Shown piece after piece: positions 33,920 to 45,324 of a DNA stretch of 64,000 bases. The notes below the pieces were generated by a model. That model searched no databases and was not told where the DNA came from. It saw only the letters and a list, made by a program, of their open reading frames with translations. Origin of the DNA: Reticulitermes speratus (taxonomy: Eukaryota > Arthropoda > Insecta > Blattodea > Rhinotermitidae). The position numbers were made by a program, and so were the translations under genes. The stretch lies in contig JAJKFL010000002.1 of assembly GCA_021186555.1 (NCBI GenBank), forward strand, positions 11,158,001 through 11,222,000, written 5' to 3'. The stretch's first letter is position 1; every line of letters starts with the position of its first letter.

Positions 33920-34095
33920 TCTTAGCTAACTAACTACACGGAGAGGAGTCCTTCAGAAGCTGACAGTTCATCAGCTAGTCAAGAAATTCCCCGCATTTCA
34001 TGGACCGGAAGGCTTATTACCGCGCACATAACAGCCCGCCACCTGTCCCTATCCTAAGCCAGATCAATCCAGTCCAAGGCCACCCCCCTCCCCAA
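33920..34095 (-). pseudogene. LINE C-terminal remnant
   Basis: Minus strand gives LDWIDLA, stop, DRDRWRAVMCAVISLPVHE, then after a one-base shift AGNFLTS and a stop. The DWIDLAQDRDxWRAL...AGNFLTS string is the familiar C-terminus of insect non-LTR retrotransposon ORF2. Frameshift and stop show decay. Confidence 0.8.
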
Positions 34096-34109
34096 TCCAC
34101 TCTTGTCAC

Positions 34110-36125
34110 TCTGAAATTTTCAAGTCTTATAAACTAGACATATTGCTTTAGGCACGGTGTTAAAAAGTCAAATGTAAACACACAGGTTATGTCTCCCTCC
34201 TCTTTTATTAAAACCATTTTCAACTTAATATTCACAAAGGCACCTCCCAAAAACAGCATCGCTTGCAGTCACAGGCACAAACGACAGACCTTATAGAGGG
34301 GTGAGAAGGTAATTCTGAAAATTGCCAACTCGTGTGCAACAATAAATCTGCTATTCATATATTTTAGAAAGTATTGAAGTTAAAAACCTGGTGCTGGAAA
34401 TTTATCCAAGCGGAACGACGTGAGCTAGCCAGCAGGTAGGGCTCCAGGGCTCGGCGAGTAAGAGGGAATGCATGCCCATATATTAGCGCCCTGGTGCCGT
34501 CCCAGTTTGCTGCTGGATCGATTCCAAACGGAGAAAAACGAGTGCCCGGTAGCGGAAATCTTTTGCGGTCAGGGAGGAACAGATTCAGACTTATTTCCTG
34601 TTACCCTGAGACTGTATACGTTCCTGTCACGTTTAGAATCACAACTGAGCACTGTACCTCGAAGGAACAGTAATCAATGGAAATAAGGTCTAGGATTAAA
34701 TGAGGGAAATTCTTTCTGAAAAAAGCTCCATACTCATTCAATCACGCATATATCACCTTAACAAATTCAAAATACACACTCTTACACTACAGCGCTCAAC
34801 CATAGACAAACTCGACACCTGCATCAGGGATTTCGATTTAGGGTTAAATAAAGGTAGCACATTTATCACGTTTCAAATTCGTACGTTACAGACGATGTAC
34901 CGGATCGCGTTATCAGTGATAATGGACACCGATTACTCATGACTGCCATTTTTTTTTATCACGGAAGATACCAAGCTGTTTCGCTTCAGATATAACGTAC
35001 GAAGCCGGAGTCTCAAAAATTCCATGGAAGAGATAAAACAAAATGAAATGAATGTAGTAAAGTGCCTCATTTTACGTTTTTTACGTCCACTTCTGATTGC
35101 AGTGTAGTGTCCTGCAAAGCGGGCTCGACGTCCGGCGAACTTTTGATTAAGGTTATATAACATGACTGCGTACAAAAAACGTCGAATTTGTTTCAAAACA
35201 GGACTCTGATACTGTCAAACTGTGCCGGCAGAGAGAGATTTCATCTCGCAGATGGATTTTCCGGCTTATATTAATTACAGCACAGAATTAAAATTTCGTT
35301 ATGACTATAAACGTTAACATCAGTAACACGTGTCACCAAATTTTCTTCTAAGTCTCTGCATAGTGACAAGTATAAAAAGCACCCGATGATGATTTGGCGT
35401 ATTTTAGGGTTCCCAAGGATTTATAGGTTTCAATACATCTCATGCCAATATTACAGAAAGTAGAAATAGTTCAGATGTAAACACGAATGGCCAAGGAGAG
35501 AATACCTAACTCCAAGAAAACACCCCTATCTCCTTCACAAAACTACGGGTATTAGTTGCAGATACAGAGGGTATTGCTGTCTACCCCTAGCCCACAAACA
35601 AAGCCCACAAGAACATTATATAGACTAACTATCTCGTTACTAAGTGTTAAACGTAAGCGTGATACTTATGTCTTTTAGACAGCCACACACTCTTATTTAT
35701 TTTCTGTAGGTTAATATTCTTTGGCATATTCTGTTAATAAAAGCAATCCGTTGCAATGTGAGAACGTTAAAACTTTGCAGAAAATTCAAGAAAATAAAGG
35801 CTAAATTGAAACACCGAAACAATGTCAGGAACGCTCGGGACAATGAGGGTAAACATTCCAGCCATTGTTTTCCAGCTTTAGTGGCGGAACGTTAAACATA
35901 ATGCAGCATATTCTTTGTTTGTATGCGTCATTCGCATTCAGTGCACGAAGTCATGGCACAATGTGTATGTCGTGTGTCTGTCTGTCTATCTTAAAGCTGA
36001 ATCTCAGACTACACTAACAGGGATAGACATAAACCTGAAGGCTAAATGCAGGCATGCAGAAGCCTTCCCTGCCCTTGTTGTTCCAGTACGTGCCTACCTT
36101 ACGTGCAACAACATTTGTATTAATT
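34110..36125. other. Unassigned intronic stretch, no gene seen
   Basis: No recognised element. 34380-34680 is GC-richer with a 72-codon plus-strand frame of unknown nature. Confidence 0.4.
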
Positions 36126-36129
36126 AACC

Positions 36130-36236
36130 ACCTGATTGACCAACTCCATGGAGCACAGTCCTTCTTCAGAAGCTAATACACGCAGGTCCTCCTTAAGATC
36201 CATTCTAACATTATCCTCCCAGCTCACGGATATCAG
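36130..36236 (-). pseudogene. LINE C-terminal remnant, disrupted by SINE-A
   Basis: Minus strand reads SWEDNVRMDLKEDLRVLASE, matching the RWEDNIRMDLKE motif near the C-terminus of insect LINE ORF2. SINE-A copy 6 is inserted directly upstream (36237-36504). Confidence 0.78.
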
Positions 36237-36504
36237 TTTTTTCCCCCCTATGGCTCGACAGCCCTACATGGGCCTGGGCCTCCTCGTTTCGTCGAGGTTT
36301 CATGGTCACACACATTTGACACACACCACACTCGGTAGGACCCCTCTGGACGAGGGACCAGCCCGTCGCAGAGACCTCTACCTGACAACACACAACACTC
36401 ACAAGAGACAGACATCCATACCCCCGGTGGGATTCGAACCCACGATCCTAGTAAGCGAGCTGCCGAAGACCCACGCCTTAGACCGCGCGGCCACTGGGAT
36501 CGGC
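36237..36504 (-). mobile_element. SINE-A copy 6
   Basis: Duplication ATATCAG (36230-36236, 36505-36511). GGCTCGACAGCCCTACATGG, GGGATTCGAACCCACGATCC, GACCGCGCGGCCACTGGGAT. Very similar to copy at 47769, including CGTTTCGTCGAGG, so these two may form a subfamily. Confidence 0.95.
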
Positions 36505-36961
36505 ATATCAGGATATTACACTAGAATAATAATATGCCCACAGCGGTAAATATATCTAAAGATACGATATGATTTCTTTCTAACAAAGTTTGCACTGCAA
36601 CATCGACTAGACCTGTTCCACTGGGTCTAATGATGTCATCTACCTCTCGTGTTCATAACTACTACAAACTCTGCTTACCATTCTTAGCGACAGAATTGCA
36701 AGTGTTTGCGCTTTATAAACAAAAATATATTTTCGTGTCATTTAATCAAAGAAATACAAAGACAAACGCTATGCTGCGTACAACCTGTACCGGTGACTAG
36801 CCTTGTCGTGTGTAGGATACAAACTGGAAGTTACTTGGTGCTGGGTGATAGCATTGACAGTATTACAAAGTATCCGTCGCAATACTGAAAAACGCCTTTC
36901 TCAGTGAGACGAAATTTATGGTAATGACATTTTTGATGACACTGACACGAGATACAATCAC

Positions 36962-37215
36962 AGTTGAGGCCTTCGACCTTCAGGGATATTAGCGGCGTGT
37001 GTTGGTAGTTGGTTACCGACGTTTCGGGACAAAATATCAGTCCCGATATTCATAGGCCAAGCAGCCCAAGAAGTCTTCTTGATCTGCTTCACCCTTGAAG
37101 ATGGGACCGATCTTGTCCGGAGTTTTCGGTTACCAACTACCAGCTCACGCCGCTAATATTCCAGAAGAGCGAAGGCCTGACATACAGTGCAGCGGATGCC
37201 TGTAATCTCGCATTA
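36962..37215. mobile_element. Foldback family F
   Basis: GAGGCCTTCGACCTTCAGGG, ATATTAGCGGCGTGTGTTGG, GTTACCGACGTTTCGGGACA at left; right arm GTTACCAACTACCAGCTCAC, GCCGCTAATATTCCAGAAGA, GCGAAGGCCT. The right interior has CCCTTGAAGATGGGACCGAT then CTTGTCCGG, a mutated GTCCCGAAAC. Confidence 0.88.
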
Positions 37216-37249
37216 CAATCACAGTGTTCGTAGAAATATTTCGTAGAAC

Positions 37250-37645
37250 ACTTCGGAAAGGCAAAGCGTCCTTAATCTTCTACAGTTCGAAGACAGAATG
37301 AGAGATCGAAAGAGAAAAAAGAGACAGAGACGGAGAATCAACGGTATTTTTCCGAGTAAGATTCTGCATAATTAATCGAAACCCTTTACGTAGGCTTTGC
37401 GTCACTCTGAAAGAATTTGTGATGTGATCAGAGCCTGCAAGAAATAGAGACTAGATCTGGTGACACTGTTTCCAAAAAGATTCTGTGGAATCTTCGGAAC
37501 CCTACAGAGTCCACATTTGTCAGTCTGAAAGCACTTGTGACGACTGTAGTTTCAATAAAGGGCAGACTGGCAGACCGACGGAATGGAGTGGTGTTCAGAG
37601 CAGTGTTCTGTAAGAGATTACGTAGAGTCCTTCGGAACACTTAAG
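37250..37645. repeat. Diverged tandem repeat, period about 118-135 bp
   Basis: Unit marks: GATTCTGCATAATTAATCGAA (20-base core from 37362), GATTCTGTGGAATCTTCGGA (37480) and GATTACGTAGAGTCCTTCGG (37616); CACTCTGAAAGAATTTGTGA (about 37403) versus CAGTCTGAAAGCACTTGTGA (about 37522). An overlapping minus-strand frame (70 codons) is a by-product. Confidence 0.6.
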
Positions 37646-37659
37646 ACTGAACTTAATTT

Positions 37660-38990
37660 GATGCGCCATGAAACACGCGCCGGTGGCGCAGGTAATTAGC
37701 TTGTAGTGTGCGCAAGAGGTTCGATACGTGCCTAGAATATAAAGCACACTTTGCTGGCTGATTCGAGTAACAGATCGTGTCTCCACAGCAAAGTGTCCTA
37801 ATGGCAGGTTGTGCCGGACGGCTCACAGAATTACAATCAATTTCACATGACTCTCGTGCAAGGTAAGGCACTGCCTTCACTTGCAGGCTAGAACATTTCA
37901 TAACACTACATTTATGACTATCTCAATATGCGTACTTCAAATTCTTCCATATTTACACAAGGAGGGTAGGAAATTTTAAATTTATTCTCTGCTTATTTAA
38001 CAACATTCATTCTGGAAATAATGTGTAGCACTGAATAAAAAAGAATGTCGAGGCCTACTTGAAGGCATTTTCCTGAAAATTGTCTGGAAAGCCAAAAAAA
38101 TCAACTTGAATCATGTTAGAGACAACGGTCAACCGGTTGTCTCTAACATAACTCGAGAATAATATTGCTGTACCAACCAGCAGCAGCATTATAATACATA
38201 TTAGAAATGCTCTCGTCATATGACGGGGTCAACGTAATATTCACGCGGCAATCCACGGCGTATCTATCCACATTTTCAGAGATAACCTTTAAACTAATCC
38301 GTCCGTATATATAATAGCTCTAGAGGGATATTACAAAATCACATTTTCACTAAATATTCAAGCCGCGAATCAGAGAAGTTCTTAAAAGACTGCTCGATAG
38401 GTTACTGTCAAAGTACGACGCTGCAATGCCGACCGCATAATAGGTACGAGTACCTATTGACTGCTTAATAAGGGCAGACTGTTTTTAGTAGTCACTGCCA
38501 TCTGGAGGAAGAATCAACTATGGGAACAAATCGGTTTTGACTCAGTCACAAAACAAGGACATTATACGCCCATTTAAGTACTCATAGGTAGCAACAAGTA
38601 ATATGGCCACGCTGGGCTTTTTTTTTTTTTTACTTTTTATCCTACTACGTAAGTCAAAAGGAAATTTTATGTACAAACATCCATAAGGACTCTCCAAGGT
38701 ACATCAAAACAACATGAATTATTCTTTTAAAATTTTCGTTCGAATACTGTAAGTTTCCTGAAAGATACCTATGCCTCTGTTTTTAAGGAAACGTGTAAAT
38801 TCGTACACAATAACAAAGACTTAAGACAAAAGACGTTGATTCCTACAAGTGTTCACTTTATATCAACAGAAAACACATCTAAGCTTCATATTTTGATAGA
38901 AAACAAAATTTAAAACCTGACTGAAACAAAATGAAATTGACTGAAACTACCAATTAAATCGCCTAAATTCAGCACAGATCAAATATATGG
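37660..38990. other. Unassigned stretch with a short perfect hairpin
   Basis: ATGTTAGAGACAAC and GTTGTCTCTAACAT (38113-38149) form a perfect 14-bp hairpin. A tRNA-like phrase near 37680-37735 (GGTGGCGCAGGTAATTAGCT, AGAGGTTCGATACGTGCC) may be the head of an old SINE. T run at 38619-38631. Confidence 0.45.
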
Positions 38991-39007
38991 AACATTTTTT
39001 ATGTTGT

Positions 39008-39380
39008 ATGTGCCGTGCACTTTATCATGAGTATGTTAAAACCAACCAATGCACAAGATTATTAACAGAATAAGATGTATTTGTAACCCCTACATACGTT
39101 TCGGCAATCAAATTGTCATCCTCAGGGGAAGTTCATCAAAGAATCACAAGCATCTATGGCATCCAGATATACAAACATTTGGCATTACACTGCGGCATCA
39201 GTGTTTCCATTATAATGCACATATGTATCTATATGTGGATGCCATAGATGCTTGTGATTCTTTGATGAACGCCCCCTGAAGATGTCAACTTGACTGCCGA
39301 AAAGTATGTAGGGGTTTCAAATACATCTTATTCTGTTAATAATCTTGCGCATTAGTTGGTTTTAACATACTCATAAAACA
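39008..39380. mobile_element. Family-H foldback with two hammerhead-like motifs
   Basis: Arms of about 130 bp: GTATGTTAAAACCAACCAAT, GCACAAGATTATTAACAGAA, TAAGATGTATTTG at left; inverted at right. Minus motif 39085-39131: TTCCC, CTGAGGA, U, GACAA/TTGCC stem II, GAAACGTATGTA, GGGGTT. Plus motif 39272-39314: CCCC, CTGAAGA, GAAAAGTATGTA, GGGG. The left end has TGCCGTGCACTTTATC, the reverse of the TGCACGG end. Confidence 0.9.
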
Positions 39381-39394
39381 TATTTCGACAGAAG

Positions 39395-39700
39395 GTGCAG
39401 TTCCAAATTTCTTCTGGCTTCTTTTCTTCTAACTTGCCGACAGCAATCCCGCACTTTTATTCTTCTGAAGTCTCTTCAGTGCGGCTGTTCTTCAACCCTG
39501 TGCAGTGCTTCGTTATACTTCCTGTGCTGGCTATTTTCAATGCCTGTTGTATTGGTGTTCCTTCTTTTACTTTGAAGTTTACAACGACTTGTGGCATGTC
39601 CTCCACTGATGCCTTTTTATCTTTGACTTCTAAATACCTTCATTTTGTGGAACTAGGTACTTTTTACATTTCTTTGGAAAACATTACTGGAGGGTTAACA
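39395..39700. other. Longest open frame in the window (156 codons), judged non-coding
   Basis: The plus-strand frame at 39395-39865 has no recognised domain, its last third is SINE-C sequence, and its first bases follow a foldback element directly. F/S/L-rich composition is typical of a chance frame. Confidence 0.55.
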
Positions 39701-39704
39701 GGTT

Positions 39705-39895
39705 GTGACATGGTTCAGATGTTGACTCACCGGTACCTCTGTGCGAATGCCCAGGTTCAATCCAGGGCTAGTATATGTGGAATTTGTGTTGCACAAAGTA
39801 GCATTAAGGCATGTTTCTCCCCGAGACCATCAACTCCCTCTATAAAATTATCATTTCACCAATGATCAATACTGACGTTGTCATCCGGGGGTGGT
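39705..39895 (+). mobile_element. SINE-C copy 4, diverged
   Basis: GACATGGTTCAGATGTTGAC (decayed head), CCCAGGTTCAATCCAGGGCT (box B), GTGGAATTTGTGTTGCACAA, AGTAGCATTAAGGCATGTTT, CATTTCACCAATGATC. Order matches 20217. Confidence 0.75.
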
Positions 39896-39899
39896 AGTT

Positions 39900-41435
39900 C
39901 ATTACCAAGGCCCGCTGCCTCACTCCACCATCAAATAAAAATGTGATCGTCTATTCGTGCGACTCTTAATTTTAACAGTTGGTGTATTTCAACCAATGAA
40001 TTCAGAGAAGTAATGTCAACAGACAGAGGAACATACACGTTGAACAGATACTTATTTTACTACGTTCTCGGCTTATCCTTCTTCGTTGTCCGTTGCCGCT
40101 AAACAAAACTCATATTCGGTTCATTAAATCACGTTTCAGCTAAGAGACGAAGTAAATAAAACTGAGACAAGTGTCAGACCAGTCCTAAAATAACGACTTC
40201 GATACTGAATTTTGGGTTCAGGTTGTTTTTTTGGGGGGGAACTGCACAAGCAGAAACTGCTTCATTCTGAACAGCAAAATAATGAAATTGACCAACTGCA
40301 GTTGTTCGAAAGCCAGTCTGAAACTGACATGTCATACCTTGATCCACACAGCACTGAACAGTGCAGCAAATAGTCCTGTCACTGACCTGGAATATTCAAC
40401 TCAAACCCAGATTTGTTCACGAGTGGCGTTCATTTGTCACATTACTAGGAAAGCACAACAGATGTTTCAACAGTGCAATAACCAAGGTGAGAGCTAGCAC
40501 CATTTGAAATAAATAAACAGGATCCGGCCACACTGTAACGTGAAAATCCGTGGTTCCGGTTGATGACCGCTACTTTAACTAGGATCCCCTAGGGTGTCAT
40601 CTGACACACAGAGCCATGGGACAGGCTGTCTGTCCATTCAGACTTCATTCGGTTGCCCGTGAATAACATACGTAGCACCGCGGCCCCTACAGAATATCCA
40701 AATGAGAATACCAAATCATTGTTCAGAGCTACTGAACTATACTCTAAACCTTTTGGTTGGACATTCCGTGGGTCTCATATTCACGTGCCTTCACCATCTC
40801 CGTAAAAGCGTTCAGATATGAAAATGCCGCAGAATTGCATTAATAATTATTTTATATTATAAAAACAATATTCGATTATGAATAGGTTCATTTTCTGAAC
40901 ACGCCAGGGGCCAAAGTTCCGTGATATCCAAACGTTAAATTGTTACATTCCGATATACAGAAACATCTGGCGCGACCACGTCTGGCCTGATGTCTGAACT
41001 CAGAGAAAACGTAATTTTTAGCCTACTTTGCCGGAACACATATAAACTCAGTACTTCTAAGCTCACAGAACATCCTATTTGTGTCATCTTATTATCCGAT
41101 GTCTCTTGATGCATAAACGTGTTTACGGCCATGTGGATTGCGTTCCTTCACTTCAACCGGCGTTTCGTATCGAAGTGCTTCCTGGCGGCAGCGTTTCATA
41201 AAAACACCTCAAATCTGAACTTCACATACGGAGTTGACGAGCTTTTTCTTCAAGCGATTTTACCCGTGCGAAAAATTCGCAAGTAGAAACGATAAAATAT
41301 TTCAAAAACAATTACAGCACCAAAATAACATTAAAATCTGTACTAATTAATGCCTGATGCTCGGTAATTTCTTTCGGATCAGAAGCAGCGTGTAAATAAG
41401 GAACAACAGCTTCCTACGACGTTTCAATAAGAAAC
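39900..41435. other. Unassigned intronic stretch, no gene seen
   Basis: 40500-40720 is somewhat GC-richer. Short open frames lack domains. Confidence 0.4.
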
Positions 41436-41439
41436 AAAA

Positions 41440-41541
41440 CGTTGAAATCGACAGTCCTGCCTCAAGCGGAAGTCAAGGGAAGTACAATAAAATATGTTAG
41501 CTTCCCTTGGCCTCCGCTTGACGCAACACTGTCAAATTTTA
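41440..41541. repeat. Inverted repeat, arms about 43 bp
   Basis: CGACAGTCCTGCCTCAAGCG, GAAGTCAAGGGAAG on the left pairs with CTTCCCTTGGCCTCCGCTTG, ACGCAACACTGTC on the right around a short AT-rich loop. Not one of the named foldback families. Confidence 0.8.
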
Positions 41542-41709
41542 ACGTTAGTCTTTTTGGTTAAAAACAACTTTTGAGAATGAAGTGATAAAAACAAATGAGA
41601 TTTCCATCAATGCCGAATCATAATTTTTCTAAAAATGTCTATCTCGGAAAGATCCAGTAGTTCAGTGGATCACGATGTCGCAAACGAACCTTACTGTATT
41701 ACTATGCAT

Positions 41710-41965
41710 GGTGATGCCGATCCCAGTGGCCGTGCGGTCTAAGGCGTGGGTCTGCGGCCGCTCGCTTGTGGGTTCGAATCCCACCGGTGGCATGGATGTC
41801 TGTCATGTGAGTGTTGTGTGTTGTCAGGTAGAGGTTTCTGCGACGAGTTGGTCCCTCGTCCAGAGGAGTCCTACCGAATGTGGTGTGTCTAAAGTGTGAT
41901 CGTGAAGCCTCGAAAAAATGAGGCGACCTAGGCCCCCAAGGGGCTGTAGAGCCATTGGAAAAAAA
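41710..41965 (+). mobile_element. SINE-A copy 7, plus orientation
   Basis: GATCCCAGTGGCCGTGCGGT, CTAAGGCGTGGGTCTGCGGC, GTGGGTTCGAATCCCACCGG; body GTTGTCAGGTAGAGG; 3' end GGGGCTGTAGAGCCATTGGA with A tail. Short duplication ATGCAT (41704-41709, 41966-41971). Confidence 0.93.
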
Positions 41966-41999
41966 ATGCATTCTGATAGGGTGCACAGGATGTAATGTC

Positions 42000-43790
42000 A
42001 AAACCTAAGGTATGTTCACTACACATAATCTCGACTTCCCACTGTCGCTACGTCTGTGACTGAAATTGCAAATCATTTCGCTCGTAAATAGGCTACAACT
42101 TGTATGATCGATCTTCATACCAAATTTAATATTCGTAGCTAGGATTCATTAGTTTCGACTGTCAAATTGAAAGCCAAATAAAACTGCCGTACGGACAACA
42201 TGTTGATGTTTGTGGAAATTTGAAAGGTATGAGGGTTTGTGATTTCCAGAGGCAGACCTGACACAACACATTTTGTGCAATACGTCAACTGACTTAAAAG
42301 GACACACGTGCACAGAAATCAACGCAATCTTATAAGCCTATAATTTGTCTCAAGAAAAAAAACGACGCTAACAAACCCTGATCCGTCCTAATTATTTGGG
42401 TCTGCAAAGAATACAAAGGAGCCGCGTGGAACATGTTGGTAAGCCTCGGAAATAAAGTGCTCAACGTATGCTCAAACTTGGCGCTGTTTCAGAATACAAT
42501 ATGTCTTGTGAACAAACAAGTAACAATTCTTTTTAACAGTAGAAACTGACATTTAACGCGCTTCCTTACTGTTGACGCAAGTGTTTCTGTAATTTCATTT
42601 TAAATTTGCAATAAACTTATATTACAGAGTGTTAATGCTACAGTTGTTAATGCAAAATCTCATATCCCACAGTGCTGAAAGCCACTCCGTCTTGACACAT
42701 ATTTATTGTCAAGACTAGTAAAAACATCGAAAAAATCTCAATGGAAATCTATTAAGCATCAAATCCATTCAGAGAACAATTTCTATCAATGTGCACCGTC
42801 TTCTGCGAACAATAAAAGACGTCAAAAATACCTGATAAAAATATAGTGGTCTGTAATGCGCTTTAATATCAAATATACAAATTGCTACATACATACTCAG
42901 GAAATAAACTAAATAATAATAATAATAACAAAAGGCCAGTCATACGCTAGGATACCGTTCATTACTGTCACCTTCTGTTTATTTTCGTAACCACTACCAA
43001 CATTACCACATTAATCTACAAAACGATAATTAAGATACATAAAAAATCACAAACATTTCTGCCATCTTCTGATTCTAATCGTTATCAATAGTGTGTTTGA
43101 CTTCTAAAAAACAAAGACTAAGACAAAATAAGAAAATATTAGTCTTTTAGATAAGTACATGGATATTGTAAGCCACCTATAAAATAACTGTTCTAAGATT
43201 TCATGCTCCCACAAAACCTCTCCACCAATCCATAACACGACGAATTGTCGTACACAATTCTGTATTTCCAGTGCTTCAACAAATCCCACTTCAAATAGCC
43301 ATATTACAAAGCAGTTAAAGTTATATCCGTCTCACAAATAATTTCCTTTCTAAAAGTGAAGGAAGCCAGCCAAATTATACTTCTCAAGTTAGAAAATGGA
43401 ACAGACTATAATGAAGCAGTTCTTCTCGGAACTTATGACGCCTGACTGACTTTGCAATAACAGAAAGCGATAAATTTAAAGACAATAGGTACAACACTAA
43501 GCAACCTACTGCAATATTCTATTCATAAAACCGTGTACACAACCTTAAAAACGTATGTCACTACCTCTACGTACTTCAACGTATAAAAGAAGAAATGCAG
43601 ATGTGATTATCCACACATACTGTATTATACAATTTTTAGTTAGTTTTCTAACGAGCCATAACGTAACTGTCTTTCTTAATAACTGAAAAAAGGTCCCATT
43701 ATTTTAAGTTTCATGTTAATTTTATGGTAATTACATTATCAGTATAGTCCGACACGGTATATTCCAAGATCCATATTTTAATATACTAAT
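42000..43790. other. Unassigned AT-rich intronic stretch
   Basis: A short (AAT)n tract at about 42913-42930. No gene or element recognised. Confidence 0.4.
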
Positions 43791-43794
43791 GTCA

Positions 43795-43880
43795 AGAAGG
43801 AAATCTCATGCCAATGTCGGGAAGTGAACCCCCTGTCGTCTAGCCCATAGTCGCTATAGCAACTGAGCTATATGCATCTA
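43795..43880 (-). mobile_element. SINE-B head fragment
   Basis: Minus strand: GCATATAGCTCAGTTGCTAT, AGCGACTATGGGCTAGACGA, CAGGGGGTTCACTTCCC, GGCATGAGATTTCC. Matches the head and box B region of 20835. Confidence 0.7.
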
Positions 43881-44715
43881 CGCAAGTTATGTCAGAATTA
43901 TATTTCACATAACTGCCGCTTGAAATGTATGATCTTTATAGGTGTTCAAATTTAAAAAAAAACGGGACAATAACTATTACTGTGAAATTTTTGGCACGTT
44001 CAAGACTACCAACTGGTTACTCTTGTTCTACCGGCTATTTAACATACGAAATGGTTACATGTACAGAATCCCGTTTGACGTGTGTCTGTGGTTACCGATA
44101 AATAAGTGCACTGATATCTACGGCTGAGTACGGTGTTTTACAAATTTCTGCCAATTCATGACACATCCCTGTGCATAAATTTAATAAATCATTTATAAAT
44201 TCCATCACCGTAAGTCTTTTTTGCGGCTCTGCAGGCACTATTGAAATACCATTCAATTACTATCCATAAGCTATTCACACAGTGATATACATTAAATACA
44301 ACACACAATATTTCATAAGCGTCTAACATAACTCTACGTCACACAATTTTTGAAACAAACCTTAAATTCCAAAATAAAATGTACCTCCACATGTTTGGAG
44401 CTATAGAATTCAACTCACATATTTGTAATTTTGACGTGAAAATCATTCATCAGTGCAAATATGTTTATGACCTATCTATAGACCACAATTCACGAATGGA
44501 TCTCAACGCTCGACATAAATATCGTCTATCGCTACCAAAGAGATATAACCAATACAAATTTCAAGAAGACCCCAGTACTATACAATGTTCCTGACAATAT
44601 CCTCACAAAATCCGAAGGTTCTACAAAGGCCTGTTACCACGTTACATGTAAGGTTTCTTAATTTTGTGCTGACATGTCGTTATGAGCTCGGCCGGTATAG
44701 CTACCACATTGTTAC

Positions 44716-45258
44716 TAAGGGCGCTCGGAAATGATTTCGACAAGGGCTGCTGTTTCGGGAAATAACCTGTGAGAGCGCGTGAATGATCGTAGTCTTAGTA
44801 CACTATTCTGTCACCAAATGAGCCTAGTCATGTATGGCTGTGAAACACTGCTGCATCTTGACCAAGTCTAGTGGTAGAAGCGCTTGGAGTTGCAAAATGG
44901 AAGGCGATTATCATGGGCAGAGACGGACCACGTGGTTCCTGTGGAAAGAAGGCGTTAAACCGTCAGATATTCATAGTTGGTTATCTGCAATTTGTGGACA
45001 GAAAGCACCTGCACGCAGCACAGTGTTCAACTGGGTACGGAGCTTCAACAGTGGCAAGGAAACTGCACAGGCGGTTGTCCATGAGTGGCATCGCAACACG
45101 CCTAAAGAATGGTTCCGTAAAGCCATCCGAGGATATGGCAGCGATTTATAAGCTAGGCGAGAAATATGTTGAGCTAGCAGCTTTTTTAGTAACCAGCCTA
45201 AAGATAATAAAATTACGCAAATGAGGTGAGTCCAAATAATTTCCGAACGCCCCTCGTA
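44716..45258 (+). mobile_element. Internally deleted mariner element
   Basis: TA at both ends (44716-44717, 45257-45258). Imperfect terminal inverted repeats of about 25 bp: AGGGCGCTCGGAAATGATTT CGAC at left; CCAAATAATTTCCGAACGCC CCT at right. The 540-bp length against roughly 1.3 kb for a full mariner means the centre is lost. The remaining open frame is listed separately. Confidence 0.88.
44834..45151 (+). pseudogene. Mariner transposase remnant: HTH fused to C-terminus
   Basis: Frame reads GVKPSDIHSWLSAICGQK, APARSTVFNWVRSFNSGKE, the second helix-turn-helix of the mariner DNA-binding domain, then directly VVHEWHRNTPKEWFRKAIRG, which corresponds to the extreme C-terminus (EWLxxQPKEFYxxGI). 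The whole DDD catalytic domain is missing, yet the frame crosses the deletion junction without a stop. In the next frame LGEKYVEL recalls the terminal LxGDYVE. It cannot catalyse transposition. First ATG at 44834 is arbitrary. Confidence 0.82.
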
Positions 45259-45324
45259 AATTGGAAAGTAGAGGGATGAAGGAGGCACGGCATAACAACA
45301 GCAACAATTTTACTGGCCAGTTCA

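Noticed and set aside
36136-36549. 137-codon open frame as a gene
   Set aside because: Most of it is SINE-A copy 6. The phrase PPVGFEPTILV is the usual translation of the SINE's reversed box B region and recurs at other SINE copies.
39395-39865. 156-codon plus-strand open frame as a gene
   Set aside because: It begins right after a foldback element, its last third is SINE-C sequence, and it has no domain.
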